Origin: Sphaerisporangium rubeum
Lineage (GTDB): Bacteria; Actinomycetota; Actinomycetes; Streptosporangiales; Streptosporangiaceae
DNA: 64,000 nt
Direction: 5' to 3'
Assembly (NCBI RefSeq): GCF_014207705.1
Contig: NZ_JACHIU010000001.1
Coordinates: 4,704,501-4,768,500, forward strand
The translations under genes and the position numbers were made by a program. Positions 16,140-24,410 of this stretch are shown one piece after another. The notes under the pieces are model-generated. The model was not told the DNA's origin and made no database searches. It worked only from the letters and a program-made list of their open reading frames with translations. Numbering within the stretch: the stretch's first letter is position 1; each line of letters starts with the position of its first letter.

Positions 16140-17295
16140 CCGGCAGGCCGACGGACGCCAGGCGGTCGGGGTGCGCCGCGCGTACCAGCAGGTAGAGGGT
16201 GCCGGCCAGGCCCGTCATCAAGCCCATGCTCCCGGCCGCGTCCGGGCCGCCTCCCGGCCATGTTCGCGGATCCGGACCGAGCGACTCCAGGGCGGCGGCG
16301 AGGATCCAGCGTGCGGCGGCCAGGTGTTCCGGTTCCCCGAGGATCTCGTGGGCTGTCAGGAGGAGCTCCACCGTGCCGCCGAGACCGTGGCAGAGAGTGA
16401 GGCCGCGTGCCGGCACTCCTTCGCTGAGCTGGTGTTCCGCGTCGGCCGCGGCCACCTGAAGCGCCACGGCGGCCTCGGCCGCCGCCGAGGGGTGCCGGGT
16501 GGTGCGGAACAGGCCGAGGCGGCCGAGACCGATGCCTGCCGCTCCGTGGCACCACATGGCCGGCCGCCGGCCGGAGGCGCCGGGACGCAGGTCGGGCCAG
16601 TTCCCGCTGACGGGGTCGAACCAGCTTCGTTCGTAGCGCAGTCCCTCCTCGACCACCTCGTCCAGCTCGGGGTGGCGAAGCTCGGCGAGTGCCCAGACGA
16701 TGCCGGCGACTCCGTGGGCCAGGCCGCACAACCCGATCGGCTCGCCGGGGTCGGGCCAGAAACACCCCCAGGGCCGCCGGACGGCCATCGCGGCCAGCCG
16801 GTGTCCCAGGTGAACGGCCCGTTCGTGCCGGCCGGTGGCCATGAGCGCGACGATCGTCCCGGCGGCGCCGCCGACGAGGTCGGCGGCCTGCGGGGGAAGT
16901 GTGGCCGCCGTGTCGAGCAAGGCGCCACCCGCCTTCGCCAGGCCCGGGTCGCCGATCGCCATGGCGGCCAGCCCGATGCCGGCCAGTCCGTCGTAGAGGC
17001 CCGGTCCGGGGGCCCGCCGCGGGGCCCTCTCGACGGCGTGCCGTGCCGCCTGGACGGACAGGCCGGCCAGACGCGCGTCGTCGAGCACCCCGGCGGCGCC
17101 GGCGAGGCTCCACGCCACCCCCGCCGACCCCTCGTAGAGCGTCACATCTCCCGTCCGCGCGACACCGGGCTCGGCCGACGCCGACAACCAGGTCGCCTGG
17201 CCGTCCGCTGTGATCGCCGTCGCGGCGATGACGCCGGCGACGCGCTCCGCCTGTTCGAGCAGCTCGCCGGGGCCGATCCCTGTCAGTTCTCCCAT
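16117..17295 (-). CDS. LanC-like lanthionine cyclase
   Basis: A 392-residue LanC-family protein, close to NisC in length. The alpha/alpha-barrel GxxG-type repeats are visible (YEGSAGVAWSLAG, YDGLAGIGLA, MTGLAGTLYLL). The catalytic His is in GLAHGVAG (His194). The zinc ligands are Cys249 in WCHGAAG and Cys302-His303 in LCHGLGG, the NisC pattern. It would add Cys thiols to dehydroamino acids to form (methyl)lanthionine. The ATG at 17295 overlaps the HopA1-like gene by 13 bases. With the kinase-like and HopA1-like genes upstream it completes a split class V-type lanthionine synthetase. Confidence 0.85.
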   Translation of the reverse strand: MGELTGIGPGELLEQAERVAGVIAATAITADGQATWLSASAEPGVARTGDVTLYEGSAGVAWSLAGAAGVLDDARLAGLSVQAARHAVERAPRRAPGPGLYDGLAGIGLAAMAIGDPGLAKAGGALLDTAATLPPQAADLVGGAAGTIVALMATGRHERAVHLGHRLAAMAVRRPWGCFWPDPGEPIGLCGLAHGVAGIVWALAELRHPELDEVVEEGLRYERSWFDPVSGNWPDLRPGASGRRPAMWCHGAAGIGLGRLGLFRTTRHPSAAAEAAVALQVAAADAEHQLSEGVPARGLTLCHGLGGTVELLLTAHEILGEPEHLAAARWILAAALESLGPDPRTWPGGGPDAAGSMGLMTGLAGTLYLLVRAAHPDRLASVGLPGGAPPAG

Positions 17296-18131
17296 GGCAG
17301 CACCGGATCGTCCTTGTGCGCGTACGGACGGTCGACGGAGATGCCTGCCGCCGTGAACCGGTCCACGATGCCGGCTTTCGAGTGCGGTGGCGCGGCGATG
17401 AGCCGGCAGCGGTGCTCGCCGAAGCTCTCGCCGCCACGGGGATCCCAGGCGGCGGCGAGTCCCGGCGCGACCGGCAAGGTGAGACGGGGAGCCGAGTCCC
17501 GGACCGGCAGGTCCAGGGCCATGTCCCGGAGCGGGCCCGCGAGGTCGTGCGCCACCTCGGGGTCGAGGTACAGCACGGTGACGTCGGCGCGGGTGTGCGC
17601 CGGCGGGTCGGCGGCGCATTTGAGCATCCATGGACGCCGGATCCGGCCGAGCAGTCCGGTGAGCCTGCCGGTCAGTTCGGGGAGGTGGCCGAAGGTGATG
17701 TTCCAGTAGAGCCGGACCAAGGTCGCGGGCGGCCGGTCGACGCGCCAGCCGCCGCCGGAGGTGTACCACCAGTCGCCTGCGGGACTCACGATGTCCCGGC
17801 GTCCGCTGACCATGAGCGGGTCCCCTTGGCGGGCCAGGAGGCCGGGGCGGCCGGTCACCACGTAGTCGCCGCGGAAGACGAGGCGGACCTCCCGGTCCCG
17901 GCGGGCCACGACCTGGCCGTTCGGCCCCACCTGCACCGCGAGCCATCCCTCTTCCCACTCCTCGGCCCGAGCGTCGGCCGATCGCAGCACCGAGACCAGG
18001 CTCGCGGGAAAGCCCGGCGGCTGGTCGATCGGGGCGGAGCCGGCGTACCACCGCGTGTACAGCAGTCCGGCCGGATCGCCGTCCTCCTGGTTCCCGTGGA
18101 GAAAGGCGAGCACATCATCGAGCCAGTTCAT
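17283..18131 (-). CDS. HopA1-like (class V lanthipeptide LanY-type) protein
   Basis: A 282-residue protein resembling the HopA1 effector family found in thioamitide (TvaD) and class V lanthipeptide (LanY) clusters, where it acts as the phospho-Ser/Thr lyase partner of an APH-like kinase. Visible family traits: RLYWNI at 140-145, MLKCA at 169-173, RADVTVLYLD at 181-190, PGLAAAWDP, and the conserved ESFGEHRCRL at 235-244. The ATG at 18131 is favoured over a GTG six codons upstream; it overlaps the kinase gene by 17 bases, which implies coupled translation. Confidence 0.75.
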   Translation of the reverse strand: MNWLDDVLAFLHGNQEDGDPAGLLYTRWYAGSAPIDQPPGFPASLVSVLRSADARAEEWEEGWLAVQVGPNGQVVARRDREVRLVFRGDYVVTGRPGLLARQGDPLMVSGRRDIVSPAGDWWYTSGGGWRVDRPPATLVRLYWNITFGHLPELTGRLTGLLGRIRRPWMLKCAADPPAHTRADVTVLYLDPEVAHDLAGPLRDMALDLPVRDSAPRLTLPVAPGLAAAWDPRGGESFGEHRCRLIAAPPHSKAGIVDRFTAAGISVDRPYAHKDDPVLPWEN

Positions 18132-19032
18132 CGGCCGTCCACAGATCACGTGCGGCCCAGTCGTGCACCATGTCGAGCATGAGGAGGGCCTGCTCCTTGG
18201 AGTACGCCGAGAGCTGGAAGACCGACTGGGTGAGCCGGGCGATCACGGCGTGCGCCAGGTGTCCCGGTGTCGTGTCCCCGCTCTCGTCCCGGTACGCCGA
18301 CAGGGCCGGGGAGGCGTCGCGCAGGACCGCCTCCGGCACGACGGGACCGGTCAGCGCCGCGGCCACGGCCACCCCGTCGACGATGCCGGCGAGGTCCCAG
18401 GCCGGCTCGCCGAGCCCGGCGAACTCCCAGTCGACCAGCCAGAGGTCGTCCGGCGCGGCGACCAGCACGTTGTCGAACTTCACGTCGCCGTGGACGGGTG
18501 CGTGCGGCCGCCACCGGTGGCCCAGTTCTTCGATGGCGCGCAGGACGGGTGTGCACGTCATCACGCGGTCGACGAGCTCGCCGGGTGGCACGACCTGCCG
18601 GTGCGGGAGGTCGAGGATCCAGGGACGCCGGGCCGGGAGCCCGGCACCGTCCCTCGCGTGCAGCCCGGCGAGCAGGCGGGCCAGGGCCCGGAGTGCGCCA
18701 GGGGTGTTCCTCGCCTCGTGGAGAGGCACCGCGCCGGTGATCGCCTCCAGGACCAGCATGCGAGAGCTGGTGTCGGCGTGCAGCAGCCGGGGTGCGAGCG
18801 CCTGGTCGTGGCCGAACCACGCGTAGGCCGAGCGTTCCGCGTCGAACGGGTCGTGATCTTCGAGGGGCGCCGAATGGTGCTTGACCACGCAGCGCGGCAC
18901 CCCCGCGACCGAGACCAGGAAGACGCCGTTGGATCGCGACAGGTCCAGCACCTCGACCAGCCCGTCCAGTGCCTCCGTCGCGCCGACCAGTTCCCGGTCG
19001 ACCAGGCGGCGCACGGCTTCGGCGGAGATCAC
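18115..19032 (-). CDS. APH/choline-kinase-like phosphotransferase (LanK-type)
   Basis: A 305-residue aminoglycoside-phosphotransferase fold protein. The catalytic loop HGDVKFDN is at 181-188 and the metal motif VDWEF at 200-204; Lys51 in CVVKHH is the likely ATP lysine. In class V lanthipeptide and thioamitide pathways an APH-like kinase phosphorylates Ser/Thr and hands the substrate to a HopA1-like lyase. That pairing is present here, so this role is inferred rather than small-molecule resistance. The GTG at 19032 overlaps the stop of the protease gene (GTGA). Confidence 0.8.
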   Translation of the reverse strand: MISAEAVRRLVDRELVGATEALDGLVEVLDLSRSNGVFLVSVAGVPRCVVKHHSAPLEDHDPFDAERSAYAWFGHDQALAPRLLHADTSSRMLVLEAITGAVPLHEARNTPGALRALARLLAGLHARDGAGLPARRPWILDLPHRQVVPPGELVDRVMTCTPVLRAIEELGHRWRPHAPVHGDVKFDNVLVAAPDDLWLVDWEFAGLGEPAWDLAGIVDGVAVAAALTGPVVPEAVLRDASPALSAYRDESGDTTPGHLAHAVIARLTQSVFQLSAYSKEQALLMLDMVHDWAARDLWTADELAR

Positions 19033-20351
19033 TGAGTCGGGTCCGATTCCCCGAGTTCCCGCGCGACCGCCTCCAGCGCCGCGTAATAACCCTGCCAGAA
19101 AGCGGAATGCGCGCCTGGGACGCCGTAAATGGCACTCAGTACACCTGGCGGGCCGAAATCAGGGGGACGTGGGATGTCGATGGGGTTATCGAAGCATCGC
19201 ACGGTGCGCGGCAGCGTGCACGGCACGGCGTAACTGATCACCGGTTCACAGGGAATGACCCGGGTCGTCACGAAGACGGTACAGCGCGGATCGAATGGTT
19301 TTGTCCTGATAGGCAGAACAGGGGGGACGCACAGGTCCACATCCAGCTCGTCGAGAACGAATTGGATCGGATTGGCGAACGCGACCGTTCCTGAGAGCGC
19401 GGGGTTTCCCGGCACGTCGTTGCCGGCGAACAGCAGGCCGACGACCTTGCGGTCGTCGGTCACCACCACGGAGCCGGAGTCGCCGTGGTCGCTGAACTTG
19501 GCGCTCTTGGTGGTGTCGACCTCGACGCGGATCTGGTTCTTGAGTATCCGGACGCCGAGGCCGTCGCCGTAGTCGATGGAGACCGAGGCGTCGACCGAGA
19601 CGACGGTGCCGTAGGTGAGACCGGTCGTCCGGCCGCGTTTGCGCACCGTGAGCCCGACGGACGCGGCGGCCTGACCGGCGACCGCGCCGATGTCCTGGAT
19701 GGCGCAGTCCGTGGCGGCCCCCGCGTCGATGCCGACGACGGCGCCGTCGATGTGGGTGCTCAGCGCGGCCCTGGCGAGCGTGCCGAAGACGTCGGCCGGG
19801 CACGAGCCGCCGTCGACCCGGCTCGGCTGGGTCATGGTGTCGCCGGCGGACCAGCCGGCGTCGACGCAGGCGACGTGGAAGTTGGTGAGGGCCATGCGCG
19901 CCTTGGTCGAACGGTCCACGACCATGGCGCCGAGGGTTCCGGTGAAGACGTAGTTCCCGGAGGCGGGCACGTCAGGCGGCTCCAGGTGGATCGACCGGCA
20001 CGGCCCCATGCTGATGCCGCCGAGCAGGGTCGGATACTTGGCCGCGTCGATCTGCGGGACGGCCGCGGCGACCTCGGCGAACGCCGGATGGGGGACGACG
20101 CGCTCCTCGACGACGTCGGTGGGTATGCCGTCGATCAGCGGCGGGATCACCTCGCCGTCCTCGAGTTCCTCCGGTGATTTCTTTTCCTGTACGTAAACGA
20201 TGATGGCCAGCGTTCCCGTCGGGGCTCCTCCGGTGATCTTCTCCCCGATGTCGACGCCATTGATCTCCGGCCTGGCCAGGAGGTCGTCCTCCACCGCGGC
20301 CTTTACCTCTCGTATTTCCGCTCTCCGGGCCGAACCCTCGGGTTCGTTCAT
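19029..20351 (-). CDS. Cytosolic trypsin-like serine peptidase with Cys/Thr-rich C-terminal tail
   Basis: A 440-residue protein without a signal peptide. An N-terminal domain (1-110) leads into a trypsin-like fold with a probable triad His159 (TNFHVA), Asp202 (HIDGAVVG) and Ser292 (GDSGS). From about residue 341 the sequence changes: five Cys (341, 357, 368, 378, 386) are interspersed with Thr and Ser and Pro (RCTVFVTTRVIPCEP, AVPCTLPRTVRC), then a helix-like tail. It is the first gene of the operon with kinase, HopA1-like and LanC genes. It may mature an unseen precursor, or its own tail may be the modified substrate; both are inference. GAGGGG lies upstream of the ATG at 20351. Confidence 0.75.
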   Translation of the reverse strand: MNEPEGSARRAEIREVKAAVEDDLLARPEINGVDIGEKITGGAPTGTLAIIVYVQEKKSPEELEDGEVIPPLIDGIPTDVVEERVVPHPAFAEVAAAVPQIDAAKYPTLLGGISMGPCRSIHLEPPDVPASGNYVFTGTLGAMVVDRSTKARMALTNFHVACVDAGWSAGDTMTQPSRVDGGSCPADVFGTLARAALSTHIDGAVVGIDAGAATDCAIQDIGAVAGQAAASVGLTVRKRGRTTGLTYGTVVSVDASVSIDYGDGLGVRILKNQIRVEVDTTKSAKFSDHGDSGSVVVTDDRKVVGLLFAGNDVPGNPALSGTVAFANPIQFVLDELDVDLCVPPVLPIRTKPFDPRCTVFVTTRVIPCEPVISYAVPCTLPRTVRCFDNPIDIPRPPDFGPPGVLSAIYGVPGAHSAFWQGYYAALEAVARELGESDPTQ

Positions 20352-20380
20352 TTCCCACCCCTCAGTCACCGAGCAGAGCC

Positions 20381-20515
20381 TCAGAATCGGTGAACTTCGC
20401 GGGGTTGGCAAGGCAGGGAACGGCGATAACGGTCCGCGGCGGCATTCGGTGAAACATCACGCGAGGCCAGGCCATGTCGAGGACATTCATTCGGGCCGTC
20501 GATTCGGTCAGTCAT
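20381..20515 (-). CDS. Small 44-residue ORF upstream of the protease
   Basis: A short frame starting MTDRIDGPNECPRHGLASR and ending LPCQPREVHRF, 29 bases ahead of the protease ATG, with a weak AGGT site upstream. It has two Cys, three Ser and one Thr. It is the only small frame I see in the place where a lanthipeptide precursor is normally found. Its third-codon positions are not GC-rich, which argues against real coding. Confidence 0.18.
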   Translation of the reverse strand: MTDRIDGPNECPRHGLASRDVSPNAAADRYRRSLPCQPREVHRF

Positions 20516-20579
20516 GCCGACCTAATACCTTTGAAGGCGGAAAGCGGTGCTTTGTGGCGTTGGCACGCTCGTACGCCGA

Positions 20580-20613
20580 GGGCCCCGGCCACGTGGGGGT
20601 GGCCGGGGCCCTG
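20580..20613 (-). terminator. Hairpin terminator after the NlpC/P60 gene
   Basis: A near-perfect inverted repeat, GGGCCCCGGCCAC and GGTGGCCGGGGCCC around a short loop. It lies 19 bases beyond the stop of the leftward NlpC/P60 gene and upstream of the protease operon promoter region. Confidence 0.7.
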
Positions 20614-20631
20614 CGCGCTCAGGGGGTGAGG

Positions 20632-21249
20632 TCAGATGCCGGGGCGGACGGCCCCGACGAAGCTGGCCTTGCGGTACTTGGACAGCTTGTTGATCTGCAC
20701 CCGGGTGCCGCTGTGCGGCGAGTGGATCATCTTGCCGTGGCCGACGTACATGCCGACGTGGCCGAGGCCGGAGAAGAACATCAGGTCACCGGGCTTGAGG
20801 TTCTTCCAGGAGACCTTCTTCTTGACGGCGCGGTACTGGCTGCCGGTGATGCGGGGCAGCTTCACGCCGGCCTTGCGCCACGAGTACATCACCAGGCCGG
20901 AGCAGTCGAAGGCGTTCGGGCCGCTGGCTCCCCAGCGGTAGGGGTCGCCGATCTGCTTCTTGGCCACGGACACGGCCTTGCCGGCCTTGATCCGCTGCTT
21001 GGCCGCCTTGCTGAGCTTGGCGCTCTTGGCGCTGCCGCTCTTCTTGGCGGCCGGTGTCACGCTCTTCGGCGCCGCTTCGGGTGCCTGGAGCGTGATGGGG
21101 GGTGTGATGACCTGCTCGGCGCCGGGGACCGTGTCTGCCGCCGCCGGGACCGCCACCGCGGCCGCCGAGGCGGAGACGGTGAGGGCCACACCCCCGAGGG
21201 AGAGGCGAACGAGACGCGACAGACGGGGGTTAGGGGTGGTGCTGGACAG
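20632..21249 (-). CDS. NlpC/P60 cell-wall hydrolase under c-di-AMP riboswitch
   Basis: A secreted C40-family endopeptidase that would cut peptide stems of peptidoglycan. The catalytic Cys is in NAFDCSGLV, the His in GLGHVGMYVG, and a third polar residue is near MIHSPHSG. A Lys/Ala-rich linker precedes the domain. A normal signal peptide (LSRLVRLSLGGVALTVSASAAA) requires a start upstream of the in-frame GTG at 21189; the only candidate near the ribosome site TAGGAG is a CTG at 21249, five bases after it. Either a rare CTG start is used or the GTG gives a shortened signal. The gene directly follows a ydaO-type riboswitch. Confidence 0.83.
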   Translation of the reverse strand: MSSTTPNPRLSRLVRLSLGGVALTVSASAAAVAVPAAADTVPGAEQVITPPITLQAPEAAPKSVTPAAKKSGSAKSAKLSKAAKQRIKAGKAVSVAKKQIGDPYRWGASGPNAFDCSGLVMYSWRKAGVKLPRITGSQYRAVKKKVSWKNLKPGDLMFFSGLGHVGMYVGHGKMIHSPHSGTRVQINKLSKYRKASFVGAVRPGI

Positions 21250-21261
21250 GATCGCTCCTAG

Positions 21262-21411
21262 GTTCTTCCACTTACGCCTACCGGGTTAGCTGACGGATTC
21301 GGGCTTGGAAGTCGCCCTACAGTGGCAAAACCACTGATTCACCCCTGACCCTCGCGAAAGGGTCTATTGGGTCCCCGGTTCCGTGCTCCTTGCCGCACGG
21401 ATTCGGCTGGT
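21262..21411 (-). promoter_or_regulatory. Cyclic-di-AMP riboswitch (ydaO/yuaA type)
   Basis: Read on the minus strand, the leader contains the hallmark blocks of actinobacterial ydaO motifs in order: a 5' stem with CCGAATCCGTG, an ACCGGGGACCCAATAG-like block, GTCAGGGGTGAATC, then TAGGGCGACTTCCAAGCCC, CCGAATCCGTCAGCTAAC and CGGTAGGCG, ending just before the ribosome site. Such elements precede NlpC/P60 and resuscitation-factor genes in actinobacteria and lower expression when c-di-AMP is high. Edges are approximate. Confidence 0.87.
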
Positions 21412-21868
21412 CAGCGAGTCGCGAGCCATAAATGGCGGGACATGCGCGATCGACGACCAATGGATCATTTGGTGGGTTCGGCCGTGCGGACGGCCGGTCA
21501 TTCTCGCGACGGCATGGCGTGCTCGCCGCGGCCCAGAAGCTACACAGAACGCCAACAGATGGCAAAGGCCCGGCATATCTCTAGATCATCAAGGGGTGAT
21601 CACGGAACGGAAACTGCCTGGTTATCTCCCATTTCTCCTGTCAGATGTGATTCGTCTCACACCGCCTTCAACAGACCCGTCGCCGAGTCACACCCGTCAC
21701 ACCTGTCACAGGAGTTAGCGATCTTGGAACGTGATCGCGGACGGCCGCGCGCGTACGACCGCACGAGAAATCAGACCCCGGACAACGGATACAGGCGTGC
21801 GAGAACGTTCCGGCCGCGAGGAACGCAGGGAATCAGCCCGGTGAGGTGAACAGCCGGGAGAAAGCCGC
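21412..21868. other. Intergenic region between two NlpC/P60 genes
   Basis: About 450 bases of lower-GC sequence. It must hold the promoter for the riboswitch-controlled gene and the 3' end of the upstream NlpC/P60 gene. No protein-coding frame with actinobacterial codon use, RNA gene or strong hairpin was recognised in it. Confidence 0.5.
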
Positions 21869-22855
21869 TCAGGGCCGCACAGCGGCGAAAATACCCCGGT
21901 AGGAGGACAGCGGCACGACCTTCACCACGTCGCCGGTGCGCGGCGCGTGCACCATCTGGCCGTTGCCGGCGTACATGCCGACGTGGCCGAGGCCGGAGGC
22001 GAACAGCAGGTCGCCGGGCTGGAGCGCGTCCAGGGAGACACGCCGCGAGGCTCCCCAGGAGTACTGAGCGGCCGCGGTGCGCGGCAGGCTGACGCCGGCG
22101 GCGGCCCAGGACTTCTGGGTGAGGCCCGAGCAGTCCCAGGAGCCGGGTCCGGTGCCGCCGTAGCGGTACGGCTTGCCGATCTGCGCGTAGGCGAACTGCA
22201 GCGCCGTGCGCGCGTTGCCGGAGGCGGGGCCGGTGTACTTGACGCCGGTGCTGTTGGGATTGCCCGCGTTGTAGGCGTTCAGACGGCGCAGGAGCTTCTC
22301 CTGCTCGGCCACCAGCTTCTCGACGTCCTTCTTCTGGCCGCGCAGATCGTCAAGCAGCTTGAGCGCCTTATCGTAGGCGCTCTTGGCCTTGTCCCGCTCG
22401 TCCTTGAGCTCACTCATCGTGGACTCGTACTCGGTGAGGGTCTGCGAGCGGCCCTGCGACATCTGGTCGATCGACGCGAGCCCCGCCAGCAGCGCCTCGG
22501 GGTCGCCGAAGGTGACGAGGTTCGGCCACGTGAGCATGTCGCCCGACTGGTAGCTGCTCACCGCGACCGACACCAGGCCCTCACGCAGCTGGTCGGCCCG
22601 CGCGTTCTTCGCCTTGAAGCGGCCGTTGACGGCGTTGTACTCCTTGCGCGCCGCCTTGTACTTCTCACCGGCGTCGTTGAACTTGTCGACGACCTTGTCG
22701 GCCTTGGCGTCCAGCTTGGCGAGCCGGGCCTTGGCCTGCGCGATGGTGGGTTTCGGCTCCGCCACCGCCCCGGCCGCCTGGGTCACCAGCACCGAGGCGA
22801 CGAGAAAAGCGGTCACCGGTACGCGTCCGAGCTTCCGGACACCACGCGCGGTCAC
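21869..22855 (-). CDS. Secreted NlpC/P60 hydrolase with coiled-coil domain (RipA-like)
   Basis: A 328-residue exported peptidoglycan endopeptidase. Signal peptide at 1-32 (VPVTAFLVASVLVTQAAGAVA). Residues about 35-200 form a long charged coiled coil of the RipA/PcsB type, which keeps the enzyme inactive until it is recruited. The C-terminal C40 domain has SWDCSGLT (Cys), GLGHVGMYAG (His) and MVHAPRTGD. The GTG start at 22855 has GAGGAGG twelve bases upstream. The neighbour on the riboswitch side shares the catalytic domain but lacks the coil. The order NlpC/P60 then DnaQ-UvrC matches Rv2190c-Rv2191. Confidence 0.88.
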   Translation of the reverse strand: MTARGVRKLGRVPVTAFLVASVLVTQAAGAVAEPKPTIAQAKARLAKLDAKADKVVDKFNDAGEKYKAARKEYNAVNGRFKAKNARADQLREGLVSVAVSSYQSGDMLTWPNLVTFGDPEALLAGLASIDQMSQGRSQTLTEYESTMSELKDERDKAKSAYDKALKLLDDLRGQKKDVEKLVAEQEKLLRRLNAYNAGNPNSTGVKYTGPASGNARTALQFAYAQIGKPYRYGGTGPGSWDCSGLTQKSWAAAGVSLPRTAAAQYSWGASRRVSLDALQPGDLLFASGLGHVGMYAGNGQMVHAPRTGDVVKVVPLSSYRGIFAAVRP

Positions 22856-23087
22856 GGGGACCCCAGCCTCCTCAAGTGCGACAACTGTGACACCTGGGCC
22901 GTGATCCTACAGAAACGGTAAGGCCCCCGACAGCGTTAGGCCTGAAATGTTTTGGCCCGGCAACCCCAGTTCACACCCGTATCAGCGATTAAGGGTCGCC
23001 CCAAGAGCACCACGGGGTCGTCCCGCCGTCATCGCCGCGACCGGACGGCGAGTCAGGACTGCTGTCAGAGCGGCGGCCAAGTCTGCG

Positions 23088-24410
23088 TCAGGCGCGGCCG
23101 AGACGCCGCAGCAGCAGCATCGACGGCACCGGCCGGGCCCCCATGCGGCGCACCGAGTCGGCCACCTCGCGGTCTGCCGACACCACCGCCACCGCGCGGC
23201 CCGGCGGCTCGGCGCGCACGAGCTGGCGGATGAGGTCGTCGGCGATCTCACCCGGCTCGCTGAACAGCACCCGAACTCCTCTCGGCGCGGACACCTGCAC
23301 GGGGCCGTTCAGCTCCGCGCCGTCGAAGACGCAGGTCACCTCGGCCCGGGTCTGCACGGCGAGGCCGCCGAGGCCGCCGAGCAGCCGGCTGCGCTGGTCG
23401 ATCAGCGTGAGCGTGGGATAGCCGGTCTTGGTGACGTTGTAGCCGTCCACGATGAGGTGCAGATGGGGGATGGCGAGGAGCTGGTCGAGCAGCGCCGGGT
23501 CGTCGTCGGACAGGGCACGGGCCGGCACGGCGCGCACCGACGGACGGGCCGGGGTGACGGCGTCCACCGAGTCGGCGGGCTTGCTGATCGCCACGGGGAG
23601 CCCGAGCTCGGCCCGCAGGCCGGCCGAGGCGTCCTGCAGGGTGTCGAGCAGGACGCGCAGGCGCGCGTCCTCGATGCTGCGGCCCTCGCGTGCGGCGCGG
23701 CGGCCGGCGAGCAGGCGCCGCTCGGCGTCGGCCAGCCGCTCACGCAGCTTGCGCAGCTCCGACTCGGCGGCCCCGGTGGCCGACGCGACCGCCGCGCGTG
23801 CCTCGGCCGCCTGCGCCTCGGCCTCGGCCGCGCGCTCCTCGGCGCGTTTACCTCGCTCCCTGGCGTCGTGCAGGCGCCGCCGCAGGTCGGCGACCTCGGT
23901 GCGGGACGTCTTGAGCTGCTCGCGCAGCCGGTCGGCCTCCTGCTTGGCCGCGGCCTTCTGCTGCGCGAGCTCCTCGCGGAGCCGCTGCGCGGTCTGCTCC
24001 TGCGCCGTCTCCTCGGCCACGACCGCGGCGCGCTCGATGTCGGCGCGTGCCGCCTCGACCAGGTCGGGCCAGCCCGGCGGCCGGGTGAGGTAGGCCGCCG
24101 CGGCCACCAGCACCGGCTCGGCGGCGGGTGGGACGTTGCCTTCCTCAAGGCTCGCCACCAGCTCGGGCCACGCCGCGGTGGTCGCCTCGGCGACGATCTC
24201 GCGGAACTCCTTGTCGGTCTCCAGCTGCGCCGCGATCGGCGCGCTGCCGAGGCGTGCGCGCTTGCGCGGGTCGAACCGTGCGATGCCGCGCAGCGGCGCG
24301 GGGATGGCCGGCGGCTGCAAGGTGCCGAGCACCTGTGCCGCCAGCTCCACGACATGTAAACGGACCTGCTCGGGCAGCGGGCGAGACAGGCCTTCTCCGG
24401 CTGAACTCAT
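23088..24410 (-). CDS. NYN-domain RNA-binding/nuclease protein with coiled coil
   Basis: A 440-residue protein. The N-terminal 120 residues are helical. A long Ala/Glu/Arg coiled coil spans roughly 150-270. The C-terminal YacP-like NYN (PIN-fold) domain begins LHLIVDGYNVTKTGYP, continues VTCVFDGAE and ends with VVSADREVADSVRRMGAR; the conserved Asp residues form the nuclease metal site. The family is predicted to process RNA. The ATG at 24410 is chosen because upstream residues are unlike the family and GGGAAG lies just ahead of it. It is divergent from the DnaQ-UvrC gene. Confidence 0.83.
   Translation of the reverse strand: MSSAGEGLSRPLPEQVRLHVVELAAQVLGTLQPPAIPAPLRGIARFDPRKRARLGSAPIAAQLETDKEFREIVAEATTAAWPELVASLEEGNVPPAAEPVLVAAAAYLTRPPGWPDLVEAARADIERAAVVAEETAQEQTAQRLREELAQQKAAAKQEADRLREQLKTSRTEVADLRRRLHDARERGKRAEERAAEAEAQAAEARAAVASATGAAESELRKLRERLADAERRLLAGRRAAREGRSIEDARLRVLLDTLQDASAGLRAELGLPVAISKPADSVDAVTPARPSVRAVPARALSDDDPALLDQLLAIPHLHLIVDGYNVTKTGYPTLTLIDQRSRLLGGLGGLAVQTRAEVTCVFDGAELNGPVQVSAPRGVRVLFSEPGEIADDLIRQLVRAEPPGRAVAVVSADREVADSVRRMGARPVPSMLLLRRLGRA

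Noticed and set aside
15230-16195. Plus-strand frame with a long PPE repeat (about a dozen units)
   Set aside because: It is the complement of the minus-strand 9-bp minisatellite and of the secreted peptidase gene; the rest of the frame shows no domain and overlaps well-supported genes.
18115-19032. Aminoglycoside resistance phosphotransferase
   Set aside because: The fold matches, but overlap with protease and HopA1-like genes and the LanC gene makes a peptide-modifying kinase role much more likely.
21412-21868. A 160-codon plus-strand frame between the two NlpC/P60 genes
   Set aside because: No codon bias, no domain, and the stretch is the expected promoter region of the riboswitch gene.
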